DNA from: MA-ANB-1 sp965216445
GTDB taxonomy: Bacteria; Actinomycetota; Acidimicrobiia; Spongiisociales; ZC4RG35
DNA: 64,000 nucleotides
Direction: 5' to 3'
NCBI GenBank assembly: GCA_965216445.1
Contig: OZ244166.1
Span: 806,001-870,000 of the forward strand
A program made the translations under genes and the position numbers. Positions 34,091-43,156 of this stretch are shown here, in pieces. The notes under the pieces were generated by a model that was not told the origin of the DNA, did no database searches, and saw only the letters and a list, made by a program, of their open reading frames with translations. How positions within the stretch are numbered: the first letter of the stretch is position 1; every line of letters begins with the position of its first letter.

Positions 34091-34499
34091 CCAACAGACG
34101 CCAGTACCGGTGGAGTCGATCCTTGCTCGCAACACTGTCAAGCGGGCCGTTTATGTAGCTCCGATACTGATGATTGTCTTCGGGCTCGCCTCGGGCTGGC
34201 TTGGAGTTTGGAGTTCGGCTTTGGGTAGCGCTGTTGTCGTAGGCAACTTCCTTCTAGCGGGAGCGATCCTCTCGATTTCCGCCAAGGTCAGTCTTTCGGT
34301 TTATCATGCCGCCGCCCTGTTCGGCTTTTTCCTAAGGCTGGCTTTGATTGTGTTTTCGATGTTGCTCATAGCGCGCTTCGTCGAAATTGATCGCCCGGCC
34401 TTCGGAATCACAGCAGTGGTTGCCTACCTGGTGCTGTTGTCGTGGGAAGCGGTTGCTGTGGCTAAAGGACAAGAAAGGAATCTGGATTGGACCCGTTGA
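34068..34499 (+). CDS. atpI: ATP synthase subunit I (AtpI-like)
   Basis: A 143-residue membrane protein with four hydrophobic segments, in the position of the ATP synthase I chain between atpZ and atpB. Family members assist c-ring assembly. Sequence conservation is low and the call rests mainly on topology and position. It overlaps both neighbours. Confidence 0.7.
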   Translation: MTIPVAVDQQTPVPVESILARNTVKRAVYVAPILMIVFGLASGWLGVWSSALGSAVVVGNFLLAGAILSISAKVSLSVYHAAALFGFFLRLALIVFSMLLIARFVEIDRPAFGITAVVAYLVLLSWEAVAVAKGQERNLDWTR

Positions 34500-35290
34500 T
34501 CCTTGCGCTCTCGGAGTGTGACTTTGTAAACGAGCCGGTGTGTGCACCCAAAGACGTTGCCGAGCTCTTTGTGTTGGAGCACATATTCGGGCAAGTCAAC
34601 CGGACCATCGTCCTGATGTTCCTGGCCGCGATCATCGTTGTAGCCCTTCTCTACTTCGCACTGAGGAAGCCAAGCCTGCAGCCGTCCAAATTCCAGCTGG
34701 CCATCGAGTCACTCGTCTCATTTGTCAAAGATGAGGTGGCGATTGGGATCATCGGGCCCGAAGGGGTCAAGTACTTCCCTTACTTGTTGTCGATCTTCAT
34801 GTTCATCTTGATCGGCAACCTCTTTGAGGTCACTCCATTGATCAACTTCCCGATCACCTCTCGTATGGCGATTCCCGCCTTCTTGGCCATCGTGACGTGG
34901 GTGATCTTTGTCATCGTTGGGTTCAAGAAGAACGGGTTCACCTATTTCAGCGACATCGTTTGGCCCAAACACGTGCCATTGGCAATGCGGTGGCTCGTAG
35001 GAATCATCGAGTTCTTCTCGGTCTTCTTCATCCGGCCCTTCTCTCTGGCGGTTCGACTTTTTGCCAATATGGTGGCCGGACACGTCATGCTCTCACTGTT
35101 GCTCGTGACTGGATTCGTCTTTGTCATCAACATCGGTGAGATCGGAGTCAAGGGAGCAACTGGATTCCTGTGGTTTGCCCTTGGTCTCGGGATCTTCGTC
35201 TTCGAGTTACTGGTTGGCGTGCTCCAGGCTTACATCTTCACCTTGTTATCAGCGGTCTATATCCAGACCTCGGTACATCCCGAGCACTAA
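34487..35290 (+). CDS. atpB: F0F1 ATP synthase subunit a
   Basis: A 267-residue integral subunit forming the proton half channels. The key arginine lies in FIRPFSLAVRLFANMVAGH, and the C-terminal helix has LLVGVLQAYIFTLLSAVYIQ. The N-terminus is periplasmic and cysteine-containing (ECDFVNEPVC). TTG start at 34487 with AGAAAGGA upstream. Confidence 0.95.
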   Translation: MDPLILALSECDFVNEPVCAPKDVAELFVLEHIFGQVNRTIVLMFLAAIIVVALLYFALRKPSLQPSKFQLAIESLVSFVKDEVAIGIIGPEGVKYFPYLLSIFMFILIGNLFEVTPLINFPITSRMAIPAFLAIVTWVIFVIVGFKKNGFTYFSDIVWPKHVPLAMRWLVGIIEFFSVFFIRPFSLAVRLFANMVAGHVMLSLLLVTGFVFVINIGEIGVKGATGFLWFALGLGIFVFELLVGVLQAYIFTLLSAVYIQTSVHPEH

Positions 35291-35363
35291 ATCGGGAATT
35301 GGAAAAGCAGATCAATAGAAAGTCTCGTAGGAAATCCACGAGAGGGAATAGAAAGGAAGCAGC

Positions 35364-35633
35364 ATGGACGCAGTTCTCGCAGTGGTTGGCGCCGCAGCGC
35401 AGGTCCTCGCTCAGGAGGCCGGCGGTGGAATCACCGGAAGCCTCAACGTAGTTGGATACGGATTGGCCGCCATCGGCCCGGGCATTGGAGTCGGCATCGT
35501 TGCCGGCAACACGGTGCAGGCAATGGCACGTCAACCCGAAGTAGCCGGAATGCTCCGGACCACGATGTTCTTGGGTATCGCCTTTACTGAGGCGTTGGCC
35601 CTTATCGGGTTCGTTCTCTTCTTCTTAGGCTGA
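35364..35633 (+). CDS. atpE: F0F1 ATP synthase subunit c
   Basis: An 89-residue hairpin forming the rotor ring. Helix 1 has the packed GPGIGVGIVAGN glycines, the loop has ARQPE, and helix 2 carries the proton-binding Glu in GIAFTEALALIGFV. The absence of the Gln/Ser ligands near it points to proton rather than Na+ coupling. A non-cleaved N-terminal extension of about 20 residues is present. Confidence 0.96.
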   Translation: MDAVLAVVGAAAQVLAQEAGGGITGSLNVVGYGLAAIGPGIGVGIVAGNTVQAMARQPEVAGMLRTTMFLGIAFTEALALIGFVLFFLG

Positions 35634-36190
35634 TGCAAATGTTCGCCCAAATCCTCACCTTCGCCGCCGAAGAGGCGGAAGAGGGCGGTGGGGGCGGTCT
35701 CGATCTGCTCCTCCCGCCATTTAACGAACTGGTTGCGGGGATCATCGCGTTTGCAATTGTCTTCTTCTTCATCTGGAAGTGGGCGGTCCCTGCCTTCAAC
35801 AAGATGCTGGAGCAGAGACAACAGGCAATCGCCGGACAGCTCAGCGAGGCTGAAAAGGCCAAGCAAGAAGCCGAAAGCCTCCTCAACGACTACAAAGCAC
35901 AACTCGCTGATTCCAAAGCCGAAGGCAATCGGATCATCGAGGACGCCCGGGATACAGCCGAGTCGATGAAGGCTGAGGTGCTGGCGAAGGCACAGGCTGA
36001 TGCTGACCAGATCCTGGCCAAAGCCCGCGAGGAAGCAGAAAACGAGAAGGACCGCGCTCTTGCCGACGCCCGCCAGGAAGTCGGGTCGATATCTGTCGAC
36101 CTGGCAAGCCAAATCGTTGGTGAGTCGTTGAATGCGGATACGCATCAGGCGCTGGTCAATCGTTACCTCGCTGACCTGGAGAAGATGTAA
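35633..36190 (+). CDS. atpF: F0F1 ATP synthase subunit b
   Basis: A 185-residue peripheral stalk subunit: a short acidic, Gly-rich N-terminus, one transmembrane helix (about 34-51, ending FIWKWAVPAF), and a long Ala/Glu/Lys-rich amphipathic coiled coil. TGATG overlap with atpE. A single b gene is present. Confidence 0.94.
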   Translation: MQMFAQILTFAAEEAEEGGGGGLDLLLPPFNELVAGIIAFAIVFFFIWKWAVPAFNKMLEQRQQAIAGQLSEAEKAKQEAESLLNDYKAQLADSKAEGNRIIEDARDTAESMKAEVLAKAQADADQILAKAREEAENEKDRALADARQEVGSISVDLASQIVGESLNADTHQALVNRYLADLEKM

Positions 36191-36724
36191 GTGGACGACC
36201 GGATTACCGGATACGCCAAAGGGTTCATCGAGTTGGCCCGTGCCGAAGGCTCGCTCGACCGCGTGGAGAGTGAACTGTTCTCCATTGCCGAGTCGATCGA
36301 CTCCTCGGGTGAGCTGAGGTCTGCACTAACTGATCCTCAGCTGCCAGCTGACAAGAAGAACGCCATACTTGACGATTTGCTCGGGGAGAAGGCCTCTTCC
36401 CTCACTGTGGACCTGGTACAGCTTGCTGTGAGCCAGGGTCGTGCTTCCGAGGTCCCATCCATCGCGAGAGCTTTCGTCGAGTTGGCCGCTGCCTCTCGTG
36501 ACCATGCTGTTGCCGAAATCCGGTCTGCTGTACCCCTCAACGAAGAAACCGTTCAACGTCTTGCCGCGGCTCTGGGCAAGGCAACGGGCAAGCAGCTCGA
36601 GGTAAAAGCCGTCGTCGACGAATCTGTCGTAGGCGGAATTGTTGCCAGGGTGGGCGATACCGTCATCGACGGTTCCATCGCCAGCCGTGTCGACTCCCTT
36701 CGAAATGCCGTCAAGAGTCGCTAG
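36191..36724 (+). CDS. atpH: F0F1 ATP synthase subunit delta
   Basis: A 177-residue OSCP/delta subunit linking the stalk to the alpha3beta3 head. Opening RITGYAKGFIELARAEG and the C-terminal VVDESVVGGIVARVGDTVIDGSIASRVDSLR are family signatures. GTG start directly after the atpF stop. Confidence 0.94.
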   Translation: MDDRITGYAKGFIELARAEGSLDRVESELFSIAESIDSSGELRSALTDPQLPADKKNAILDDLLGEKASSLTVDLVQLAVSQGRASEVPSIARAFVELAAASRDHAVAEIRSAVPLNEETVQRLAAALGKATGKQLEVKAVVDESVVGGIVARVGDTVIDGSIASRVDSLRNAVKSR

Positions 36725-36745
36725 TGGTACGCCACAAGGAGATTT

Positions 36746-38287
36746 ATGTCTGATTTGACCATTACTGCCGATCAGATCACCTCCACTCTTCGCTCCCAGC
36801 TCGAGGGCTGGAAGCCGGAGATGGGCAAGGAGACGGTCGGATACGTTTCGTCGATCGCCGACGGTGTGGCTCGGGTAACGGGCTTGCCTTCGGTGATGGC
36901 CTCGGAGCTCCTCGAGTTCCCCGGCGGCCTCATCGGCGTGACCTTGAACATTGATGAAGAGGACCTTGGAGTGGTCCTCATGGGTGAAGCGAGCCATGTC
37001 CAGGAAGGCGATCCGGTCAAACAAACCGGCACTGTTCTCTCCGTCCCCGTCGGTGACGCTTTGCTGGGACGAGTCATCGATCCATTGGGCAATCCAGTCG
37101 ACGGCAAGGGTCCGATAGAGACGACGGAGCGACGACTTCTCGAAACTCAGGCGCCGTCCGTAGTGGAACGTCAGCCGGTCAACGAGCCTCTACAGACCGG
37201 TATCAAGGCCATTGATGCCATGACTCCGATCGGACGCGGCCAGCGGCAGCTGATCATCGGGGACCGTCAAACCGGCAAGACCGCAATTCTCATTGACACC
37301 ATCATCAACCAGCGGACCAACCAGGGGACACCCGACGCCGTCAAGTGCATCTATGTCGCCATCGGCCAGAAGGCATCGACGGTTGCCGAGGTTGTCTCGT
37401 CTCTGGAAGAAGCCGGTGCAATGGAATACACCGTTGTCGTCAACGCGCCGGCCTCCGCCGCACCGGCACTCCAGATGTATGCGCCGTACGCGGGCTCGGC
37501 CATTGGACAGCACTGGATGTACAAGGGAGAGCATGCGCTGATCGTCTTCGACGACTTGTCGAAACAGGCCGTTGCCTACCGGGAGATTTCGCTCCTGCTT
37601 CGGCGCCCACCTGGACGTGAGGCCTATCCAGGAGATGTCTTCTATCTCCACAGCCGGTTGTTGGAGCGTTGCGCCAAGCTATCTGACGAACTCGGAGCCG
37701 GGTCACTGACCGGTCTACCGGTCATCGAGACCAAGGCGAACGACATTTCGGCTTATATCCCGACCAATGTGATTTCGATCACCGACGGTCAGGTCTTCTT
37801 GGAGACCGACCTGTTCTACCAGGGGATTCGTCCGGCCGTGAACGCCGGTACGTCTGTTTCTCGCGTTGGTGGTGCTGCGCAGATCAAGGCGATGAGAAAG
37901 ATCGCGGGCCCACTCCGGCTCAACCTGGCTCAGTTCCGGGAGTTGGCCGCATTTGCCGAATTCGGCTCCGAATTGGACGCGACTTCGCTTGCGCAGCTGG
38001 AACGAGGCCGCAGGGTCGTTGAGGTGCTGAAACAGCCCCAGTTCGATCCTGTTCCGGTGGAAGAGCAGGTGTTGGTGATCTATGCGGTCACTGAAGGGCA
38101 CCTGGACAAAGTCGAAACCGACGACGTTCCCCGTTTTGAGAAGGAACTCCGCGAGACCTTCCAAACCCGCTACAGCTCCATGCTTGCCACCATCCGTGAC
38201 ACCGGTGCCCTACCCGAAGGCGACGCCTTCGCTGAGGCGGTCGCCGAGTTCGCCGCCGGCTTTGACGGCAGTTCGGACGGGGAGTAA
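36746..38287 (+). CDS. atpA: F0F1 ATP synthase subunit alpha
   Basis: A 513-residue non-catalytic nucleotide-binding subunit. Walker A GDRQTGKTAI, VYVAIGQK-like IYVAIGQKAST, the arginine finger region FYLHSRLLERCAKL and PAVNAGTSVSRVGGAAQ are all present. Ribosome site AAGGAG upstream of ATG. Confidence 0.97.
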   Translation: MSDLTITADQITSTLRSQLEGWKPEMGKETVGYVSSIADGVARVTGLPSVMASELLEFPGGLIGVTLNIDEEDLGVVLMGEASHVQEGDPVKQTGTVLSVPVGDALLGRVIDPLGNPVDGKGPIETTERRLLETQAPSVVERQPVNEPLQTGIKAIDAMTPIGRGQRQLIIGDRQTGKTAILIDTIINQRTNQGTPDAVKCIYVAIGQKASTVAEVVSSLEEAGAMEYTVVVNAPASAAPALQMYAPYAGSAIGQHWMYKGEHALIVFDDLSKQAVAYREISLLLRRPPGREAYPGDVFYLHSRLLERCAKLSDELGAGSLTGLPVIETKANDISAYIPTNVISITDGQVFLETDLFYQGIRPAVNAGTSVSRVGGAAQIKAMRKIAGPLRLNLAQFRELAAFAEFGSELDATSLAQLERGRRVVEVLKQPQFDPVPVEEQVLVIYAVTEGHLDKVETDDVPRFEKELRETFQTRYSSMLATIRDTGALPEGDAFAEAVAEFAAGFDGSSDGE

Positions 38288-38296
38288 CCAGGACCG

Positions 38297-39175
38297 ATGG
38301 CCAGCGCGCAACTTCGAGATACCCGACGCCGAATCAGGAGTGTTGAGGCAACCAAGAAGATCACGCGCGCCATGGAATTGATCGCAGCCAGTCGGATTCC
38401 CAAAGCCCAGGCACGCGTTCTGGGATCACAGCCGTACACGGCCAAACTGATCGAGGTCATTGAGAACGTTGGAAGTGCGGGGACCAGCAGTTCCCACTCA
38501 CTCCTCGAGCGTCGGGACGTGAAGACCGTCGGTCTCCTGATTGTGTCCTCCGATCGGGGGATGGCCGGGGCCTACGCTTCCAACATCATCCGTCTGGCGG
38601 AGGCTCGGATCAACGAGTTGGACCGCCAGGGAGTCGACGTCGTCATCTACGCAGTGGGAAAGAAGGCACAGGCCTATTTCCGCTACCGCGGATATCGAAT
38701 CGATCAGGCCTATTTGGGAGTGACCGACACGCCCGGTTACGTCGATGCCCGCGCAATTGCGAACACAACCATGGCGGCGTATGCCGAAGGTCGTATCGAT
38801 TCGCTAGAGGCGTTTTTCACCCACTACGAGACCGCCATGCGGCAAAACCCGATTCTTTTGGAGATGCTCCCGATAACGCCACCGGAGCGCAGCAGCGACG
38901 AGGGCGAGGCAGCCGTCTCGTACGAGTTTGAGCCTTCACCCGAAGAGATACTCGACCGTCTCCTGCCGCGGTACGTCGAAGCGAGCATTTTCAACATGCT
39001 CCTGGAGGCATCGGCGTCAGAGCACAGCGCTCGACGTCGGGCGATGAAGGCGGCAACCGACAACGCAGACGAGCTGATCCGGGCCCTGACCATTGCTGCC
39101 AACAGGGCACGTCAGGCCGAAATCACCACCGCGATCACCGAAATCGTCGGCGGAGCCGAGGCGCTCAACGAATGA
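38297..39175 (+). CDS. atpG: F0F1 ATP synthase subunit gamma
   Basis: A 292-residue central rotor shaft. N-terminal MASAQLRDTRRRIRSVEATKKITRAMELIAASRIPKA-type helix and the C-terminal helix SARRRAMKAATDNADELIRALTIAANRARQAEITTAITEIVGGAEAL are typical; between them is SDRGMAGAYASNI. Normal length. Confidence 0.95.
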   Translation: MASAQLRDTRRRIRSVEATKKITRAMELIAASRIPKAQARVLGSQPYTAKLIEVIENVGSAGTSSSHSLLERRDVKTVGLLIVSSDRGMAGAYASNIIRLAEARINELDRQGVDVVIYAVGKKAQAYFRYRGYRIDQAYLGVTDTPGYVDARAIANTTMAAYAEGRIDSLEAFFTHYETAMRQNPILLEMLPITPPERSSDEGEAAVSYEFEPSPEEILDRLLPRYVEASIFNMLLEASASEHSARRRAMKAATDNADELIRALTIAANRARQAEITTAITEIVGGAEALNE

Positions 39176-39217
39176 GAATTACCAACAACAAGATCAACGA
39201 AATGAAGGATGCAACAG

Positions 39218-40642
39218 ATGAGTGACGCCGTGAACGTAGGACGGATTGTCAAGGTCGCTGGACCAGTTGTGGACGCTGAGTTTCCACCCGGGAACCTGCC
39301 TGAGATCCTCAACGCAGTAGAAGTCGATTTCGAACTTGGTGGTGAGAGTTTCACTGTGATTGCCGAGGTCGCCCAGCATCTGGGCGGGAACACGGTACGA
39401 GCAGTTGCACTTGCTCCTACCGACGGCATGACCCGTGGGGCGACGGTCCGCGACACCGGTGCTCCGATCACCGTGCCTGTGGGAGATCAAACCCTCGGTC
39501 ACATCTTCAACGTCTGGGGCGACTCCCTCGACGCGCCCGACCAGGATTTCTCGGGGGAGCGTTGGCCGATTCACCGTACCCCGCCGGCTTTTGAAGACGT
39601 CGAACCCCAGAAGACAGTCTTTGAGACCGGGATCAAAGTTCTCGACTTGATCTGCCCCTACCTCCAGGGTGGAAAGATCGGTCTGTTCGGTGGCGCCGGT
39701 GTCGGCAAGACCGTTTTGATCCAGGAGATGATCAACCGTGTCGCCACTCAGCACGGTGGTGTCTCCGTGTTCGCCGGAGTCGGGGAGCGTACCCGCGAAG
39801 GAAACGACCTCTTCCTCGAAATGCAGGAGTCCGGAGTCATTGAAAAGGCGGCCCTCGTCTTTGGTCAGATGGACGAGCCACCTGGTGTCCGTCTTCGTGT
39901 GGCTTTGTCGGCCCTGACCATGGCTGAGTACTTCCGTGACGTGCAGCGGCAGGACGTCTTGTTGTTCATCGACAACATCTTCCGGTTCACCCAGGCCGGT
40001 TCGGAGGTTTCGACGCTCCTCGGGCGTATGCCTTCGGAGGTCGGCTATCAGCCGACGCTGGCCGACGAGATGGGATTCCTTCAGGAGAGGATCACCTCGC
40101 TGAAGGGTCGTTCCATTACGTCGTTGCAGGCCATCTATGTCCCTGCTGACGACATCACCGACCCCGCTCCGCACACCGCGTTTGCCCACCTGGATGCAAC
40201 GACCGTCTTGTCCCGTCCGTTGACAGCGTTGGGTATCTACCCAGCCGTTGACCCGCTCGACTCTTCGAGCCGGGCGCTCGACCCGCAGTTGGTCGGTGAG
40301 GAGCATTACTTTGTCGCCACCGAGGTGCAGAGGATCCTCCAGCGCTACAAGGATCTTCAGGACATCATTGCCATTCTTGGTATCGATGAGCTTTCGGAGG
40401 AGGACAAGCTTGTTGTCTCCCGGGCCCGCCGGATCCAGAAGTTCTTGGCACAGCCGATGTTCGTCGCAGAGCAGTTCACCGGGCAGGAAGGTATCTACAC
40501 CCCGCTCGAGGAGACAATTGCGTCTTTCAAGGCGGTCATCGACGGCGACATGGATCAGTATCCCGAGCAGGCCTTCTACATGGTCGGTGGGCGCGAGGAC
40601 GTTGAGCGTCGTGCTGCTGAGCTTTCCAAGGACGCCGCCTAG
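39218..40642 (+). CDS. atpD: F0F1 ATP synthase subunit beta
   Basis: A 474-residue catalytic subunit. Walker A is GGAGVGKTVLIQE, the catalytic Glu lies in VGERTREGNDL, and Walker B is DVLLFIDNIFRFTQAGSEVS; the DELSEEDK loop (the conserved DELSEED-type segment) is intact. ATG 39218 has GAAGG nine bases upstream; the ATG nine bases earlier sits too close to that site. Confidence 0.97.
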   Translation: MSDAVNVGRIVKVAGPVVDAEFPPGNLPEILNAVEVDFELGGESFTVIAEVAQHLGGNTVRAVALAPTDGMTRGATVRDTGAPITVPVGDQTLGHIFNVWGDSLDAPDQDFSGERWPIHRTPPAFEDVEPQKTVFETGIKVLDLICPYLQGGKIGLFGGAGVGKTVLIQEMINRVATQHGGVSVFAGVGERTREGNDLFLEMQESGVIEKAALVFGQMDEPPGVRLRVALSALTMAEYFRDVQRQDVLLFIDNIFRFTQAGSEVSTLLGRMPSEVGYQPTLADEMGFLQERITSLKGRSITSLQAIYVPADDITDPAPHTAFAHLDATTVLSRPLTALGIYPAVDPLDSSSRALDPQLVGEEHYFVATEVQRILQRYKDLQDIIAILGIDELSEEDKLVVSRARRIQKFLAQPMFVAEQFTGQEGIYTPLEETIASFKAVIDGDMDQYPEQAFYMVGGREDVERRAAELSKDAA

Positions 40643-40971
40643 TGCCCAAACCCTTCCAGCTCGATGTCGTATCGCCGGAGGCGACGGTTTGGAGTGGTCA
40701 GGCCACTTTTGTGGTGGCCAAGACGCCGGAAGGGGAGTTGGGGATCATGGCCGATCACGAGCCACTGATGGGTGCCCTGGTCACGGGCCCGGTGACAGTC
40801 GAAGACGAGTCGGGCAATCGCACGACGATTGGTGTCCATGGGGGCTTTCTCCAGGTCCTCAACAACCAGGTGACTCTCATCACTGACCGTGCTCAAGTAG
40901 CCGAAGGCGGCAAAGAAGAAGCCAAGGAATTGGCCGAGGAACTTGCCGAACAGGCCGACGAAGCCGAGTAA
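40642..40971 (+). CDS. atpC: F0F1 ATP synthase subunit epsilon
   Basis: A 109-residue subunit with the N-terminal beta sandwich (FQLDVVSPEATVWSGQATFVVAKTPEGELGIMADHEPLMGAL). The C-terminal helical hairpin is short and acidic. This resembles other actinobacteria in which the inhibitory C-terminal domain is reduced. TAGTG overlap with atpD. Confidence 0.94.
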   Translation: MPKPFQLDVVSPEATVWSGQATFVVAKTPEGELGIMADHEPLMGALVTGPVTVEDESGNRTTIGVHGGFLQVLNNQVTLITDRAQVAEGGKEEAKELAEELAEQADEAE

Positions 40972-40986
40972 CTCGCTCGAATCGCG

Positions 40987-41017
40987 TTCCTAACGAATAC
41001 GCATCCAATAGCGGCGG
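40987..41017. repeat. imperfect 31-bp direct repeat, left copy
   Basis: Matches 42644-42674 at 27 of 31 positions (TTCCTAA-x-GAATACGC-xx-CCAATAG-x-GGCGG). The two copies bracket the metzincin and lipoprotein genes. Confidence 0.6.
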
Positions 41018-41141
41018 GGATTCTGTGAGCAAGGTTGCCAATCAGCCATCGATCAACTCCGATCGTCGATAGAGCCAAGGTATCGTCGATTTGTAAATAC
41101 GGCTTCTCCCAGACCAGTCGCTAGCCCTCGGGTGTAGGGCA

Positions 41142-41173
41142 TTGACACAATTGGGGGGGGGGACCTGTATGTT
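41142..41173 (+). promoter_or_regulatory. putative promoter with G10 spacer tract
   Basis: TTGACA (41142-41147) is followed by CAATT, a run of ten G (41153-41162), ACC and TGTATGTT. A -10 box may be TGTATG (spacer 18) or TATGTT (41168-41173, spacer 20). The start codon is at 41183, so the message would be nearly leaderless. Changes in G-run length would alter the spacing of the two boxes. Confidence 0.5.
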
Positions 41174-41182
41174 CGAAAGGCG

Positions 41183-41824
41183 ATGAGACGGGTAATCCAG
41201 CCACGGGTGATTCGGACACTCCTTGTGATGAGTCTCGTTGCAGTTGGCCTGGTTGTCTTCGCCGAAAGTGCCTTGGCTAACTTCGGATCTCAAGGCACTT
41301 GCGGCGATGATGTCGGGTCCAGCGCCCCGAACGGCAACAATTGCGTTTCGCTCGCCAACAACAGATGGCACGCTGTTAGGCCGATCGTTTTAGGAAATCA
41401 ATGGCTGAATATCGATGACAACCTGGCAGACATTGTCAATGACGAATACGATCCGACGGATCTGGTCGCCTACATCACAACGACCGACTCCGTTCCAGAT
41501 GTGTGGGCCTATGACTATTACTACCCGATGGTGAACCTCGTAGCGTGGGTCGATTGTCCCGAGGACAACTCAGGGACGGGGAGTTATGGCCCATCGCTGC
41601 GTTGGTGTCGGGGTCAAAACCTATGGTTCAACGCCAGTCTAAGCGGTCCGTACTCGGGCAATTCTGCTTCAAGGGGTATCGCATGCCATGAGCTAGGCCA
41701 CACTGTTGGGCTCCGTCACACGACCTCAACCGCTTCGTGTATGGCAAGCAAATTCGTCCAAGATCCTCCGATAGACAACCTCTCAAGCCATGACAAGACG
41801 AGCCATCTCAATCCGTTCTACTAG
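41183..41824 (+). CDS. secreted metzincin-type metalloprotease
   Basis: A 213-residue exported protein. The signal peptide runs to about residue 32 (ALA). The zinc motif is HELGHTVGLRH with H169, E170, H173 and H179, the full HExxHxxGxxH metzincin signature. C186-M187 follow about eight residues on, at the place of the Met-turn. Six cysteines in the mature part suggest disulfides. Small size and motif resemble snapalysin or matrixin catalytic domains. It overlaps the next gene by 35 bases and has a poly-G tract in its promoter. Confidence 0.85.
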   Translation: MRRVIQPRVIRTLLVMSLVAVGLVVFAESALANFGSQGTCGDDVGSSAPNGNNCVSLANNRWHAVRPIVLGNQWLNIDDNLADIVNDEYDPTDLVAYITTTDSVPDVWAYDYYYPMVNLVAWVDCPEDNSGTGSYGPSLRWCRGQNLWFNASLSGPYSGNSASRGIACHELGHTVGLRHTTSTASCMASKFVQDPPIDNLSSHDKTSHLNPFY

Positions 41825-42635
41825 GTCAGCGATCGCTGCGGCGCTATTCGCGCTAGCAGCTGTTAGTGCCTGCGGGAGTCCGCCAGAAGTTTCGTCGGAC
41901 GATGTTCGCAAGTCCGATGGGTCTTCGGAAACCACCACAACTGCCGTGGTTGATAGTGCAGACGCGGTTGCACCTACTTCGCCGGTATCCACCAGTGAAC
42001 CGGTGAACCTAGAAGCGGCGCTTGCGGCTCTACGATTTGTTGACCGTGCAGACCTCGACTTTTGGGCTAGCCAGGCTGTGGTCGCGGGTTTCGAGGGCGA
42101 GTATTTCGACGGACTTGAGGTAATGGCGCAAAGCGCGTCGACGGTTGTAATTGGACAGATTCTGTCTGCAAATAAACAGAGAACTTATGGCCCTGAGGAG
42201 GAAGGTCAGATAGCAATCTTCCAGGTGGAAGTTGAGGTTCTGGCAGTCCTTGGCGGACCGAACCCGGTTTCGACCGGCGATACCCTGGTAGTTGAATCTC
42301 CCTTCACATTCCCGGAGACGACTCCCTCGGCCGCGGCCATACTGTTTCTTCGTCTCCATGACGACGCAGACATCATCGGTCCGTTGGATCCAGAATCGCG
42401 TGGAAAATACCGGCTGATTTCTTCGCAGGGTGTGATTGTTGACTCGCCGGATGGTGCAGTCAACCCGGCTTCTGATCGTGCCCACCTAGAAATCGAACAT
42501 CCGGATCTGGCAGGTGAGCACGACGCCGATGACCACGAGCACGACGTAGTGGTTGATCCAGTCGCTGAGGAGGTACGCGGTCTGTCGATTGAACAGCTCG
42601 TAGCCCTCATTGAGTCCTACACGGATGGTCAATAG
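41790..42635 (+). CDS. putative lipoprotein of unknown function
   Basis: A 281-residue lipoprotein: signal peptide with lipobox VSAC (C28), then a Ser/Thr/Val-rich linker and an acidic soluble domain. The strand pattern VIGQILSANK..FQVEVEVLAVLGG..GDTLVVESPF resembles small beta-barrel domains found in exported proteins. A His/Asp-rich segment (EHDADDHEHD) near the C-terminus could bind metal. It starts inside the metzincin gene, so the two are probably co-expressed. Confidence 0.7.
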   Translation: MTRRAISIRSTRSAIAAALFALAAVSACGSPPEVSSDDVRKSDGSSETTTTAVVDSADAVAPTSPVSTSEPVNLEAALAALRFVDRADLDFWASQAVVAGFEGEYFDGLEVMAQSASTVVIGQILSANKQRTYGPEEEGQIAIFQVEVEVLAVLGGPNPVSTGDTLVVESPFTFPETTPSAAAILFLRLHDDADIIGPLDPESRGKYRLISSQGVIVDSPDGAVNPASDRAHLEIEHPDLAGEHDADDHEHDVVVDPVAEEVRGLSIEQLVALIESYTDGQ

Positions 42636-42643
42636 CCCTTCGT

Positions 42644-42674
42644 TTCCTAAGGAATACGCCACCAATAGTGGCGG
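42644..42674. repeat. imperfect 31-bp direct repeat, right copy
   Basis: Partner of 40987-41017. This copy contains a 6-bp hairpin CGCCAC-CAATA-GTGGCG (42657-42673) just after the lipoprotein gene and may act as a weak terminator. Confidence 0.6.
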
Positions 42675-42710
42675 ATTATTCGCGCAGAAGTGATGCTCGA
42701 CTAGCCAATG

Positions 42711-42722
42711 GTCAATCCTGAC
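42711..42722. promoter_or_regulatory. operator-like motif GTCAATCCTGAC
   Basis: A GTCA-N4-TGAC inverted repeat 147 bp upstream of the DUF4242 gene. The same motif (GTCAATTCTGAC) occurs at 46108-46119 beside the LuxR-family regulator start. Possibly a shared binding site; function inferred. Confidence 0.3.
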
Positions 42723-42868
42723 TACACAACTCTCCTGAGACATCGGTCAACACCGGTCATGCGCGGCACGCCACCAATTCGTACTTTGTGACCAGTGGGC
42801 GTCGTCCACTCCGCGGCAGAGCCCGCGGACGACGGTCCGAGTAGGGTTCGGACCAGAAGGAGCCGAAT

Positions 42869-43147
42869 ATGCCTTTGTTCATCATCGAAAGACAGTTCGC
42901 CGAGCAACTTGACGTCAGTTCCGACGCCGCAGCGGGGATCAACCAGATCAACGACGACGAGGGAATCAAGTGGCTCTACTCGTTCTTGTCAGCAGACAAG
43001 CGGAAGACGTATTGCTTCTATGAGGCACCGTCCGCTGATGCCATCCGTCGTGCTGCGGTCAGGGCCGGACTGCCATCTGATGTCGTCACCGAAGTGCAGT
43101 CCCGAGTGCTGCCCGACGCCACCGAGGGATCGTTGCTGCCGGCCTAA
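42869..43147 (+). CDS. DUF4242 family protein
   Basis: A 92-residue ferredoxin-like protein matching DUF4242 (MPLFIIERQF ... WLYSFLSADKRKTYCFYEAPSADAIRRAAVRAGLP). A related Streptomyces protein is reported to bind nickel; role here unknown. AAGGAG precedes the ATG. It ends nine bases before the convergent LuxR-family gene. Confidence 0.88.
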   Translation: MPLFIIERQFAEQLDVSSDAAAGINQINDDEGIKWLYSFLSADKRKTYCFYEAPSADAIRRAAVRAGLPSDVVTEVQSRVLPDATEGSLLPA

Positions 43148-43156
43148 GCGGAGCGA

